The notes: generated by a model not told the origin, from the letters alone. Shown: positions 24,785 through 33,680, counted from the first letter of the stretch. The stretch: 53,920 nt of DNA from Anaerolineae bacterium (GCA_019912965.1 JAIOHM010000133.1:1-53920); one strand, 5' to 3'. Numbers and translations: made by a program.

Positions 24785-25533
24785 TCGCATTCTCTATCTT
24801 CAAAGGTGGCACTGGCAAAACGACCAGTGCCGTGAATACCGCTGCCGCTTTGGCCGAGCTGGACAAGCGGGTTTTGTTGGTAGATCTTGACCAGCAAGCC
24901 TCATCGACGCGGTATGTCGGGATTGATCCCAATCAAGTCAATCCGGCTTTTTATCATGTTTTCCTCAAGCAAACGCCAGCCAGTGTGGTACTCAGGCAGA
25001 CGGCGTTTGGATTCGATATTTTGCCCGCCTCTTCCCTATTGGCAGCCATTGAGGAAAGTTTAGAACCCGGCGATGAAGTGTTGTTGCGGAATATCCTCAA
25101 ACCGCTTCAGGACGAGTACGACTATATCCTGGTGGATACGCCGCCAGGCAAAGCGGGGTTAGCTTTCAACGGGATCGTGGCCGCGGATTTACTGCTGGTT
25201 CCGGCCAGCGCGGAGCGGATGGCGATTGATGGTGTGTCGGACTTAATCAATCATGTTCAGTCCATCATCTGGAACAAATATCGCAATGAACTCTCCCAAC
25301 AGGAAATCCGTATTTTATTTACGATGTATAAAGCCGGAACCAGCCACTCCCCCGGTATTGTGCAAGCCACTCGCCGCATTTATGGGGGCAATGTCCTGGA
25401 TATCCTCATTCCGGAAACGGTTGAGTTTCCGCGTTCGTTTGACCACAATAAACCCATTACTCACCTTGTGCCCCGCCATGCGGCAGCCGAAGCCTATCGC
25501 AGTGTGGCCCGTTGGATTGTTAACCATGCGTAA
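24772..25533 (+). CDS. parA: ParA-family partition ATPase
   Basis: 253 residues. Deviant Walker A motif KGGTGKTT at residues 11-18, switch I region DLDQQASSTRYVG, and switch II DTPPGKAGL. It is short and lacks an N-terminal DNA-binding domain, as in type Ib plasmid ParA or Soj-like proteins. It should form ATP-dependent gradients on DNA to separate copies of the element. It overlaps both neighbours (HTH gene by 13 bases, downstream partner by eight), so all three are one translational unit. Confidence 0.95.
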   Translation: MAKVIAFSIFKGGTGKTTSAVNTAAALAELDKRVLLVDLDQQASSTRYVGIDPNQVNPAFYHVFLKQTPASVVLRQTAFGFDILPASSLLAAIEESLEPGDEVLLRNILKPLQDEYDYILVDTPPGKAGLAFNGIVAADLLLVPASAERMAIDGVSDLINHVQSIIWNKYRNELSQQEIRILFTMYKAGTSHSPGIVQATRRIYGGNVLDILIPETVEFPRSFDHNKPITHLVPRHAAAEAYRSVARWIVNHA

Positions 25534-25993
25534 CCCACGACCTGAAAACTTCGATCCCAGGATTATTCGACGCAAACCAGATGCCGTCGATATGACTGGC
25601 ATCGTTCCTTTGGCTCCCAAACCTCAGGTGATCTCCTCGCCCGCTCCCCCTTCAGCAGCCCCGACTCAACCCATCGAGCAAGATACCACGGTATCACGGT
25701 ATCACGATGGCATGGTATCACCGCCTTCAGTAACCGTTTTTGAAAAGCAGGATGATTTAATGGGTCAGGTGCGCAAGGCCGTCAAAGCCTTTGGGAAAGA
25801 AGCGGCTACCCATCGGTTTACCCAAGCTGAAAAGCAAGCGATTGCGGCGGTTGTTTTTGCCTATCGCGGGAAAAACATACGCACCAGTGAAAATGAAATC
25901 ACCCGCATTGCCATTAACTACCTGATTAGTGAATATCACCAGAAGGGTGAAAACAGCATTCTTCACAAAGCCCTCATCTCTCTAAATGAATAA
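25526..25993 (+). CDS. Small partner of ParA, candidate centromere-binding protein
   Basis: 155 residues starting MRNPRPENFDPRIIRRKP within the last codons of parA (eight-base overlap). The N-terminal half is Pro-rich and disordered-looking (VISSPAPPSAAPTQP). The C-terminal half is helical: RKAVKAFGKEAATHRFTQAE, then NEITRIAINYLISEYHQK, which could be a ribbon-helix-helix-like or other DNA-binding dimer. Type Ib par operons encode such a small DNA-binding partner right after ParA. A block of octamer repeats lies inside its coding sequence and a longer array directly follows its stop, in keeping with centromere binding and autoregulation. No family recognised; role inferred. Confidence 0.7.
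   Translation: MRNPRPENFDPRIIRRKPDAVDMTGIVPLAPKPQVISSPAPPSAAPTQPIEQDTTVSRYHDGMVSPPSVTVFEKQDDLMGQVRKAVKAFGKEAATHRFTQAEKQAIAAVVFAYRGKNIRTSENEITRIAINYLISEYHQKGENSILHKALISLNE
25682..25721 (+). repeat. Octamer repeats inside the ParA-partner gene
   Basis: Five head-to-tail 8-bp units: GATACCAC, GGTATCAC, GGTATCAC, GATGGCAT, GGTATCAC. They share the GGTATCAC core with the array at 26011-26140, and here also encode part of a disordered linker. Confidence 0.75.
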
Positions 25994-26010
25994 ACAAGTA
26001 CGCACTCAGT

Positions 26011-26140
26011 GTGGTATCACGGTGGCATGGTATCGTGGTATCACGGTACGATGGTGGCGTGGTGTCGTGGTAGCAAGCATGGTGCGATGGTGGCATGGTT
26101 ACTTGGTGTCGTGGCAGCAAGCATGGTGTCATGGTGCGAT
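26011..26140 (+). repeat. Degenerate octamer array, candidate centromere (parS-like) or iterons
   Basis: Starting 18 bp past the stop of the ParA partner, about 15 head-to-tail units follow a GGTNNCNT-type pattern: GGTATCAC, GGTGGCAT, GGTATCGT, GGTATCAC, GGTACGAT, GGTGGCGT, GGTGTCGT, and so on, with two longer units ending AGCAAGCAT. The 8-bp period and the ATCAC core resemble the 7-bp WATCACW repeats bound by the omega protein of the pSM19035 partition system. Exact role (partition, replication or both) is inferred. Confidence 0.7.
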
Positions 26141-26364
26141 TACCTCCTTGTAGCGCGCTTTTCTGCGTGGTGTAAATAAGCTTACGCAGAGTCATTTGAC
26201 GATGGTTGTGCGTGGAACGCTACCATCCCAGCGTATGAGGGATGGCCGACTGACCAAAGCAAAGACCACACCGGAAAACTGTCTCCTGAGCGATCAGGAT
26301 AAACAAGGGATAACCTTGTGAAGACACCTCAAGCGAAAGCGCGTTGTGCTTAACGAAATGAGAT

Positions 26365-26386
26365 AAAAAACGAGCGCAGCTCGCTT
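26365..26386 (-). terminator. Intrinsic terminator on minus strand
   Basis: Read on the minus strand: AAGCGAGC, TGC, GCTCG then six T. No coding sequence lies upstream on that strand for several hundred bases, so it may end a small RNA transcribed leftwards. Confidence 0.55.
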
Positions 26387-26877
26387 AGGCAAATTCGGGA
26401 GGGGAGCAGCGAAGGGAGGGAAGGGTACACAAACGGCTACCGCCATAATCCAAACGGAGGGGTTATAGGGGGATAGTTGTTGTGGGTTTACCCCTGATGC
26501 ATCCCCTGATGCGCCGATCATGGATCAATCATTGTCGCGCCGCTGGAATACAGCGCGTGAAAAGCATCCATACCAATGGTTTTGTCGGGCAGGGTGTTCA
26601 CTTCACGGCTTCATCCCCACCTCTGGTCAGAGGTCGGCATTTGCACGTTTTACTCAACCCCACCACTCCGCAACCATGCCGCCGTCGGGTCTCTGCGCTC
26701 GTTCCTCACTGGAGCCCCGACCGCAGCCCGTTTCCGGTGTCCCGCCGCTGTATCAATAACACGTCGTTTACTCGTGTATATTTTCAACAGCGCCGGGCAA
26801 ACTTCGATTAGACGTTTTTGTTGCGTCAAGGGGATAAACCCCCGCCTGACAAAATCCGTCTTAATCGAAGCACCGTC

Positions 26878-26909
26878 GGAAAATTAGGGAAGCAAGCTTC
26901 CAATTTTCC
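26878..26909. repeat. Inverted repeat, 14-bp stem with 2-base bulge
   Basis: GGAAAATT at 26878-26885, bulge AG, GGAAGC, loop AA, GCTTCC, AATTTTCC at 26902-26909. Confidence 0.65.
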
Positions 26910-26923
26910 TAAAAGAGCTGCGG

Positions 26924-26940
26924 TCGGGGCTACGCCCGAC
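26924..26940. repeat. Short GC-rich hairpin
   Basis: GTCGGG, loop around GCTAC, then CCCGAC. Confidence 0.55.
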
Positions 26941-26965
26941 GGCGGCCATCCACTTTCCCCCCCAG

Positions 26966-26995
26966 CCCCCTTTCGCCTTCGAAGGCGAAAGGGGG
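26966..26995. repeat. 30-bp perfect palindrome
   Basis: Arm CCCCCTTTCGCCTTC (26966-26980) is followed without spacer by its exact reverse complement. It could extrude as a cruciform or act as a dimeric protein site. Confidence 0.8.
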
Positions 26996-27098
26996 AGCCA
27001 GACCCTCCAGCCGACGCCTATGAAAGCATTTCACGCCGTTGAAGCCAGGAGTTTCACGCGGAATGACATAAAATCCCAGGAGAGCAGGGGAGAGCATC

Positions 27099-28040
27099 AT
27101 GTTTTTAACTGTACAACGGGCAGGCGATTTGTTATACCCAACTTGTATGAGTGACCTGTACCGCACCTTTGTTGACCATGACCGACGTCCCGCTTCCAAA
27201 TGGACAGCCCTGCAGCTCACCGAACGGGACAGAGGGCTATTTGAATGTATTTATGCCTATGGCGGTGTCCTTGCATCCCGTCATATCCACCAACTCGTGT
27301 TCCCATCCACCAACGGCAGGGCGTGTCAGTTGCGGCTGAGCCGCCTGTTTCATCAGGACTATCTGGCGCGGACACGAAAGATCGGCACGTTTTACTGGCT
27401 CACCCGACGCGGCATGAGCGCAATCGCGGCGAATGTGCTGGGCGGCATCCCGCAATCCCAGTTTGGGTTTACACCGCGCTGGGCACAGCTTGACCATGAT
27501 CTGCGGATTGTAGACATCCTGCTCGCCATGCAGATGGCGTGTGCTGGGAGTGGAGGAGTGCTGAAGATAAACCAATGGTGGGTCGAGCGCGACTTGCGCG
27601 GGCGGGTGACAGCCGGGCTGTCGGCCAAACAAGCAGGACAGCTGCGATCCGTGATACCTGACGCCTATATCCAGATCGACCGCTACGGCGAGGGTCAGCA
27701 TCCATTCCACTCACGGCTGCTGCTGGAAGTGGACAACGGTACCCATCCCAATCCGCGTTTCGCCGAACACAAAGTCCTGCCCGGTCTGGAATGGCTGAAA
27801 AGTAAGGCGTACCAACAGCAGTTTGGAGCCGCACGGGGACGCTGGTTGGTGGTCACCACCAGCGACAAACGGCTTGCCTATCTCAAAGACACGGTGCAAC
27901 GGGTTGCAGGCAAGCAGGCCATGATCTGGCATTTCACCACCATGAACCAACTGACCGCCCAAACCGCGCTGACCGAACCGATTTGGTATCGGGCGGGGGA
28001 CAGGGCACAGCCCGTCGCTTTGTTTCCAACCCCACAATAG
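27099..28040 (+). CDS. Replication-relaxation family protein
   Basis: 313 residues. The N-terminal winged-helix domain is seen in LTERDRGLFECIYAYGGVLA and HIHQLVFPSTNGRACQLRLS, followed by FYWLTRRGMSAIA. The C-terminal half has the family's conserved acidic strand: VIPDAYIQI, LLLEVDNGTHPNPRF and WLVVTTSDKRLAYL, similar to a nuclease-like fold. Proteins of this type are encoded on plasmids and conjugative elements and are thought to act in DNA relaxation or replication initiation. Start 27099 is supported by GGGGAGAG five bases upstream; an internal ATG at 27147 is weaker. Confidence 0.8.
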   Translation: MFLTVQRAGDLLYPTCMSDLYRTFVDHDRRPASKWTALQLTERDRGLFECIYAYGGVLASRHIHQLVFPSTNGRACQLRLSRLFHQDYLARTRKIGTFYWLTRRGMSAIAANVLGGIPQSQFGFTPRWAQLDHDLRIVDILLAMQMACAGSGGVLKINQWWVERDLRGRVTAGLSAKQAGQLRSVIPDAYIQIDRYGEGQHPFHSRLLLEVDNGTHPNPRFAEHKVLPGLEWLKSKAYQQQFGAARGRWLVVTTSDKRLAYLKDTVQRVAGKQAMIWHFTTMNQLTAQTALTEPIWYRAGDRAQPVALFPTPQ

Positions 28041-28921
28041 CAGGGACTTGTACAGCACCGGGATCTTTGCTTAGATGTCCGCAAAAGCGTTTGCGGGCAC
28101 TTCTCGGTCTGGCTTGTCGCAAAGAAGCCGGATTTTCTCACGCGCCTACCGCGAGAGCGTGCGGATAAACGACCGGAAGTAGGCAGCCTGTCGCCGTATG
28201 GAGAACTGACCGCAAACCTTTTCTACCTATGGCTATGCAAAAACTGCACCCGACCCAGGATCGGTACTATGAACCCGTGTCTTGCTTTCGCCGTAAATTG
28301 CGGGATCGCATCCGGCAGAAAAAATGCCAGACACAACCCATGCGACCTGAACCGAATGGCTTTTTTGCGGATAGCAGGTTCTGGGAGAAGCCTAACCAGT
28401 AGTTGCAGATGCGGTCGCATTCAAAATCCCGCACATGTGCTGACAAGATGATGGTTCATTCATTATTTCAGTATCCCCACCCCTATCTACCCATCCCATG
28501 AAAATTTCATTTTCATACTTTTGAGCAGGCGATACCCCATCGCCGCCACTTTACTTTATACAGCCTGCGCTTGCTCCATCTTCGCCTAGACCCTTAAATG
28601 CCCTTTGCGAGACTTTATAACCCGTTAAAAACCACTTGTGGATGACATTGCTGGTAATGACATTGGTTGACCGATTACCAGCCTTTTTACCAACCATACA
28701 ACCGCTGTATGAAAAACGTCCGACTGATTTGGTAAAGCAACCAGCAGACAGTTTCGCGCTGAGGAATTTCAAAACACCTGCAAGATCTATCGGTTGGTAT
28801 CTCCTTTGCCCGGTCAGTCCTTCATTTTTTCCGCACTTTTCCGTCCGTTTTCCGCGTTTTTTCTGCTGTGCAGGGGGGCAGAATCGCCTACCCTGACATC
28901 AATTATCAGGAGGTCAGTGCC
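28041..28921. other. Long intergenic region between the replication-relaxation gene and the HerA-like ATPase gene
   Basis: 880 bp. It contains one plausible short gene (28229-28402) and a small inverted repeat ATGAAAAT/ATTTTCAT at 28498-28516. Other frames overlap and lack family character. The last 100 bases hold the AGGAGG-preceded start of the ATPase gene and presumably its promoter. Confidence 0.45.
28229..28402 (+). CDS. Possible 57-aa basic protein
   Basis: Open frame from MAMQKLHPTQDRYYEPVS to RFWEKPNQ, with a Arg/Lys-rich middle (FRRKLRDRIRQKK). Codon use and amino acid mix look like a real short gene rather than chance, but there is no clear ribosome site and no recognised family. 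An internal ATG at 28235 is an alternative start. Function unknown. Confidence 0.35.
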   Translation: MAMQKLHPTQDRYYEPVSCFRRKLRDRIRQKKCQTQPMRPEPNGFFADSRFWEKPNQ

Positions 28922-31789
28922 ATGAAAAACTTTTTTCTCAACCGGGAGTTCCGACCCGCTCGCTTCAACCTGCTCTGGGATGGGCTGCTGCTGTGGTTCA
29001 GCCTGTATCCAATCCTCGACTTCGGCAATCTCGTCAAACGGCATGGTTTGGTCACCTATGTGATGATGACCAGCCTTGCCATACTCTGGTTTGCGTGGCG
29101 GCGGGCGTGGATCCAAAAAACCATCCAGTCGTATTACCGCCAGCAGGCAGCCGCCGAGTTTGCAGAACGCCAACAGTTGGTCGAACAGGAACAAAAACGG
29201 ACGCTGGCCGATGTCCAGCCGCATCCGGTGAACCCATCTGACAGCCGTGCAGCCAACGACGAGGCAGCGAACACCAGCTTGTCCGCGATTATGGAGCAGA
29301 TGTATGCGGTGTATGCGATTGCCGTTCCGCTGACGACCAGCCACTGGTCGGACAGTCAGGCCGTCGGTTTCCTGCGTGCCTTGTTCACCCAAACGATGGA
29401 TATCCAGTTGGCGATTGTCGGGCAGCACGACCACCTCTATTGGGAACTCACCTGCTACCGCCCGGATGAGCAACACCAACCCTTAAGCCTGAGCGCGGTG
29501 CAGGACATTGCCCAGGCGTATTATCCCGGCGCACAGGTCAAGCAGGTCAAACGGGATTTTGCCCAGCCCAAACGCCGCCGCTACCTGATCCTGGTTGCCC
29601 AATATGACTATTACTTTGATACCGGGCTGTCTGCCAGCAGCATCCGCAACAAAGATCCGTTGCTGGATGTGGTGCGGGTGTGCAGTCACCTGCGCGAAGG
29701 GGAGCAGGTGCGGTATGTGGTATCGGTGCTGGGTGTGAGCCAGCCCAGCCAAAACCAGATTCAGGATGCCCTGATGGTGACGGCACGCGAAGTCCACAGC
29801 CCGCAGTTCTCAGGCATTTCGACTAGCGGCTCAGATGCCTTTGTGAGTTCGGTCGCGGGCAATCTGCTGGGGTGGGTCAGTCAGGAAATCCAGCTGCGCG
29901 GGACAAAACTGCTGCGCTTTAGCGAAGCCCAGACGGAGGTGTATCTGAAGAAACTGACTCAACCGCTGGTGTACGGCTTTGTGTCGATTGAGGTGGACGC
30001 AGCGGCGGATAGGGTGGATCTGCTGCGGATTCTGGTGGGAGCGGTTGAGCAGATGACCGCCGCCCTTCCCGTGCGTTTGACCGGAGAGGTCGCGCCGTCG
30101 CAAGCCTATCTGTCGCCGCCGCTGGTGATTGAGGATGTGGTAGACCATATCCAGAAATCCCCGGCGCATTATGTGGCCGGATTAACCCCCACCCAGCCGG
30201 GACAGGTGGATGGACGTGACCCATTTCTGCTGGCGCTGACGCTGGATGAGCTGGCGGGCTTGTGGCATCTGCCGACCCACCTACTGGCCGAGATGGGCGA
30301 CCGGATTGAGCAGCCTTCTCACATTCCCCAAGAACTGGTCAACCCCGATCCCACCCAAGCGGTTATCCTTGGGACGGCCGACCGCCAGCCGATTGGTGTC
30401 CCAATTCGTGATCTCAACCTCCACATCTTTGTGGCAGGTATGCAAGGGATGGGCAAGTCAACATTATTACACAATATTACACACCAACTCATCTCTCAGG
30501 GACAGGGTGTAGCTATTCTTGACCCGCATCGTACCCTCATCAACAACGTATTAGCGACCACCATAGATGACCAAACCTTAGCCCGAACCGTATTACTAGA
30601 AGCTGAGGATAGGGAGTACCCCATCCCGCTCAACCCGATGCGAGCAACGCCGGGCATGAGCCAAGACCACCTATTTTCTAGTTTGATGTGGGTAATTAAA
30701 GCCATCTACGCCAAGTCGTGGAGTGAGGGGCAGATGGAGCGGTTGTTTCGCAATGTGCTGCAAGTCATCCTCACCGACCCCGAAGCCACTCCGCTCGACA
30801 TCCAGAAACTCCTGGAAGACCCCAACTACCGCCGCCGAGCCATTGCCAGCACCCGCAAGGCACAAGGGCGTCTGTCACACGCCCTTGAGGATTTCTGGGA
30901 ACGTTTTGATGCCGAGACCGCCAGCGCTCAGCGTGACCGCACCAGTCCGGTGTTGAACCGCTTAGGGGTGTTTTTGGATGGGGCAGTCGAACTGATGATG
31001 GTGCATCCCTTCGGGCTGAATTTTCGCACCATCATCCAAGACAAGAAAGTGGTGTTGTTTGACTTGGGCGGGGGCAGTTTGCTCAGCGAAGCCGATAACT
31101 TAGGCTCGATCTTTTTTGCCATGCTGTTTTTCCACGCCTATGCCTTGGGCGAAATACAGGAAGGCGAACCACCCCGCTATTACGTGATCCTTGACGAGAC
31201 CCACCGTTTTGTGCGCGCGCCGATCCAGCAGATGTTTAGCGAAGCCCGCAAATATGGTTTGTCGCTAATCCTCGCTGACCAATGGTTGGGGCAGTTGGAG
31301 GAAAGCACCCGACAGGGGATTGTGAACAACAAAGGCACCACCATCTCCTTCCGGGTTGCCCCTGAGCAGGCCAAGGACATGGCGAAGCTGCTGGAACCCG
31401 ATGTGACTGCTGAGCAGTTGGTGAAACAGGGTAGAGGAGAAGCTGCCGTTGCGACAGTGTACAACGCCTGCACCTTGCCTGCTTTTACCCTCAAGACCCT
31501 GCCGCCACCACCCATGCGGTTTGATGTGCAGCAGCAGCGACAGCAGGCCAAAGAGAACCTGCCGAGTATTATGTTTAGTCCTGATTCAAACCTGACCCCC
31601 AAACGAATGACGGTCGCTGAGATTGACGCCTGGCTTAAACAGCGCTACACCAGCGGTGTATTTGCCCGTGATCTCCAAGCCGAGACCACTTACGAGGACA
31701 GTGTTCCTATTGTGCCTGCCGATCTAACGCCCCCAAACGTGACCCAACCAAGCGAGGATATATACACAGATGACGAGGAAGTTGAGTAG
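28922..31789 (+). CDS. HerA/T4CP-like membrane ATPase
   Basis: 955 residues. Two N-terminal hydrophobic segments (LLLWFSLYPILDF, VTYVMMTSLAILWFAW) anchor it in the membrane. After an all-beta/alpha region the ATPase starts with Walker A GMQGMGKST at about residues 506-514 and Walker B VILDE at about 755-759, with YYVILDETHRFVRAPIQQM being typical of HerA/FtsK and VirB4-like DNA pumps. Such proteins move DNA through membranes or couple it to a secretion channel. Start 28922 has AGGAGG eight bases upstream. It is directly followed, three bases after the stop, by the second replication-relaxation gene, so they form an operon. No relaxase or mating-pair genes are seen in the window. Confidence 0.85.
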   Translation: MKNFFLNREFRPARFNLLWDGLLLWFSLYPILDFGNLVKRHGLVTYVMMTSLAILWFAWRRAWIQKTIQSYYRQQAAAEFAERQQLVEQEQKRTLADVQPHPVNPSDSRAANDEAANTSLSAIMEQMYAVYAIAVPLTTSHWSDSQAVGFLRALFTQTMDIQLAIVGQHDHLYWELTCYRPDEQHQPLSLSAVQDIAQAYYPGAQVKQVKRDFAQPKRRRYLILVAQYDYYFDTGLSASSIRNKDPLLDVVRVCSHLREGEQVRYVVSVLGVSQPSQNQIQDALMVTAREVHSPQFSGISTSGSDAFVSSVAGNLLGWVSQEIQLRGTKLLRFSEAQTEVYLKKLTQPLVYGFVSIEVDAAADRVDLLRILVGAVEQMTAALPVRLTGEVAPSQAYLSPPLVIEDVVDHIQKSPAHYVAGLTPTQPGQVDGRDPFLLALTLDELAGLWHLPTHLLAEMGDRIEQPSHIPQELVNPDPTQAVILGTADRQPIGVPIRDLNLHIFVAGMQGMGKSTLLHNITHQLISQGQGVAILDPHRTLINNVLATTIDDQTLARTVLLEAEDREYPIPLNPMRATPGMSQDHLFSSLMWVIKAIYAKSWSEGQMERLFRNVLQVILTDPEATPLDIQKLLEDPNYRRRAIASTRKAQGRLSHALEDFWERFDAETASAQRDRTSPVLNRLGVFLDGAVELMMVHPFGLNFRTIIQDKKVVLFDLGGGSLLSEADNLGSIFFAMLFFHAYALGEIQEGEPPRYYVILDETHRFVRAPIQQMFSEARKYGLSLILADQWLGQLEESTRQGIVNNKGTTISFRVAPEQAKDMAKLLEPDVTAEQLVKQGRGEAAVATVYNACTLPAFTLKTLPPPPMRFDVQQQRQQAKENLPSIMFSPDSNLTPKRMTVAEIDAWLKQRYTSGVFARDLQAETTYEDSVPIVPADLTPPNVTQPSEDIYTDDEEVE

Positions 31790-31792
31790 GGC

Positions 31793-32608
31793 ATGGGATT
31801 CCGACTCAGCCAGAACGACCTGCCACTGCTGAAGGTGGTCAACGACTGCCAAGCGCTGACCATCCAGCAGTTGATAACGTGGCGCTGGAACTCAGCCAAC
31901 CCCGCCTACACGCGGGTGAGGCAACTCGTTCAGGAGGGTTATCTGGAACGGCATTTTGTAACGATGGTGGCGGCTACTCCGATGGCCGCCACCCAAGTGC
32001 TGACGATCTCACCGCTGGGAGCCGCTGTCTTAGCGCGTACTTATGGCTATGATGAAAGCAGCATCTACTTCGCCAGCCCGCAGATTAGCAATTGGAAGAC
32101 CCTCCAAACCCTACTGGCAACCAACGACTTCCGGGTCGCGCTGCTGCGCGCTTGTGCTGACCACCCTGAACACGAAGTGGTGGAGTGGCGCAACGAAGCC
32201 GTATTTCGGGCAAAGCCGATATATGTCTCAGTCAACGGCAAGGAGAAACGCAAGCCGCTGTTTCCCGATGGCTTTTTCATCCTGCAACACGCGGGCAGGC
32301 GCAGTTACAACTTTGTCGAGTGTGATAACGGGACGGAAACCTATGCCCAGTTTCGGGGACAGATGGAAGTATATCAATCCTATATCGCGTCGGGGTTGCA
32401 CCAAGAAAACTTTGGTGTCAAATCGCTCAATGTGCTGGTGGTGACCACCACGCCCCAGCGCCGGGACAGACTGCAACAGGTGACAGCACAAATAGGTGGC
32501 GGGCAGCGCTACCGCTTTACCACCTATGAGCAGGCGACACCGCAAACTGTTTTGACAAGCCCGATTTGGCAGCGCATTGGCGAAGATGAAGCCCAATCGT
32601 TAATCTAA
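31793..32608 (+). CDS. Second replication-relaxation family protein
   Basis: 271 residues, start MGFRLSQNDLPLLKVVNDCQ, then the winged-helix LTIQQLITWRWNSANPAY and RVRQLVQEGYLER, and C-terminally FPDGFFILQ, YNFVECDNGTET and LNVLVVTTTPQRRDRL. The layout matches the protein at 27099-28040 but the sequences have diverged, so it is an old duplication or a second family member rather than a recent copy. The ATG is three bases after the ATPase stop. Likely acts with the ATPase in processing or transfer of element DNA. Confidence 0.78.
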   Translation: MGFRLSQNDLPLLKVVNDCQALTIQQLITWRWNSANPAYTRVRQLVQEGYLERHFVTMVAATPMAATQVLTISPLGAAVLARTYGYDESSIYFASPQISNWKTLQTLLATNDFRVALLRACADHPEHEVVEWRNEAVFRAKPIYVSVNGKEKRKPLFPDGFFILQHAGRRSYNFVECDNGTETYAQFRGQMEVYQSYIASGLHQENFGVKSLNVLVVTTTPQRRDRLQQVTAQIGGGQRYRFTTYEQATPQTVLTSPIWQRIGEDEAQSLI

Positions 32609-32961
32609 TGTTCTTTTGGAGTTCGCGGCTGGGATATAGAATGCACATCGAGATGAGGAGCCAAACGCTCATACGGTCGTGACTTACATGAAACCGGAAT
32701 TTGATACCCTAGATTTACTGGCATTGGGCATGTATGATGCGGCAATGTCGTTACATGTCAAGAGTGGCCGCTAGTCAGCCTTTCGCTCAAGACCCTGCTA
32801 CCCCACATAGGCAGAACAACAGTAATCCCCCACAACGTGAAGAAGATTTGCAGTAGCACTCGATTGTAACTACACACCCAAGCTGTATAGTAAGCAATGA
32901 GTTGGTTCAATCTGCGCTATAGGCCTGATATGATCGCCAGCCAATCGAAATTCAACACTTA
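32609..32961. other. Module border region
   Basis: No large gene. A 28-codon frame at 32688-32774 (starting MKPEFDTLDLLALGMYDAAM) has gene-like composition and may be the truncated end of something. The region probably contains the right border of the plasmid-like module, since the next gene belongs with the second RHS gene on the other strand. No attachment site or tRNA was seen. Confidence 0.35.
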
Positions 32962-33390
32962 TCAACGCCTTGCAGGGTGACCAACAACCGTTCTATGAAA
33001 TAAGAATTTCTTAAGCAACACCACAAACGGCAACGTCCAAAACAAATGACTCAACATAAAACTTGCAGGTAGTGCGTAGGTTCTTTCTAGATGAGTGCTT
33101 GATGTCATACAAGCATAACTATTTGTACATAACACATCGAAAGAAAAACCTAAAAATATGATTAGTATATTATTAACTATAGATAAACAATATGGGTTAA
33201 AAAATCTGTTTTTTAGTCGTAATAAAACAAGAATAAGGGTAAACCAATACGGAACGTCTATCAAGAAAATAATGAAGTAAAACAAAATGATCATCAATGG
33301 TTTTTCTAGGCCATTATTGATGCTTGCCAAAACATAAATTGTTGGAATTGTCCAAATCAGAATAGCAAATACCTTTGTGAAAACATTCAT
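32962..33390 (-). CDS. Small 4-TM membrane protein, candidate immunity partner of second RHS protein
   Basis: 142 residues with four hydrophobic segments (VFAILIWTIPTIYVLASI, LMIILFYFIIFLIDVPYWF, VNNILIIFLGFSFDVL, LSHLFWTLPFVVLLKKF), no signal peptide. It does not resemble the 4-TM protein at 11937-12299 in detail, but has the same size class, strand and position relative to an RHS gene (290 bp downstream, with a hairpin between). Role as immunity protein is inferred from position. Codon use is AT-rich, unlike the neighbouring transfer module. Confidence 0.6.
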   Translation of the reverse strand: MNVFTKVFAILIWTIPTIYVLASINNGLEKPLMIILFYFIIFLIDVPYWFTLILVLLRLKNRFFNPYCLSIVNNILIIFLGFSFDVLCTNSYACMTSSTHLERTYALPASFMLSHLFWTLPFVVLLKKFLFHRTVVGHPARR

Positions 33391-33545
33391 ACTATTGCGT
33401 AATTAATTTCTAAGCATAACAACATGATCGTAAATAATTTTACTTAATTATATCACTAATATACCGTATAATATTTGTTATGTAAAATTAATGCGAGTTG
33501 GAATATATAACTAGCGGTATGGTTGTCTGCTCATTAGTTATAAAC

Positions 33546-33578
33546 ATCACCCCTCCCTATTTCACAGAGAAGGGTGAT
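33546..33578 (-). terminator. Hairpin between second RHS gene and 4-TM gene
   Basis: ATCACCC at 33546 and GGGTGAT at 33572-33578 form a stem around a loop that can pair further (CCTCCC/AGAGAAG side is imperfect). Likely an RHS mRNA 3'-end hairpin; no T run. Confidence 0.4.
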
Positions 33579-33680
33579 TGAGGTAGAAATGGACAGATAG
33601 CTTGCATTAATATTATATTAAAATGTCCGCATAGGTTCTTCCCATCTTATGTGTCGCAATTTATCTTGGATATGATTTGA

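Larger units (their letters stand above)
26141..27098. other. Hairpin-rich non-coding region of the mobile module, possible origin
   Basis: About 950 bp between the octamer array and the first replication-relaxation gene. The short frames here overlap one another and have no family character. It holds an intrinsic-type terminator on the minus strand (26365-26386), a tandem CCCCTGATGC pair (26491-26500, 26503-26512), and three strong inverted repeats (26878-26909, 26924-26940, 26966-26995). Such clustering of secondary structure next to par genes and a primase module is what an origin of replication or of transfer could look like. Confidence 0.5.

Noticed and set aside
26482..26887. Overlapping 100-codon frames in the non-coding region
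   Set aside because: Three frames are open at once in GC-rich DNA, with no ribosome sites or recognisable families.
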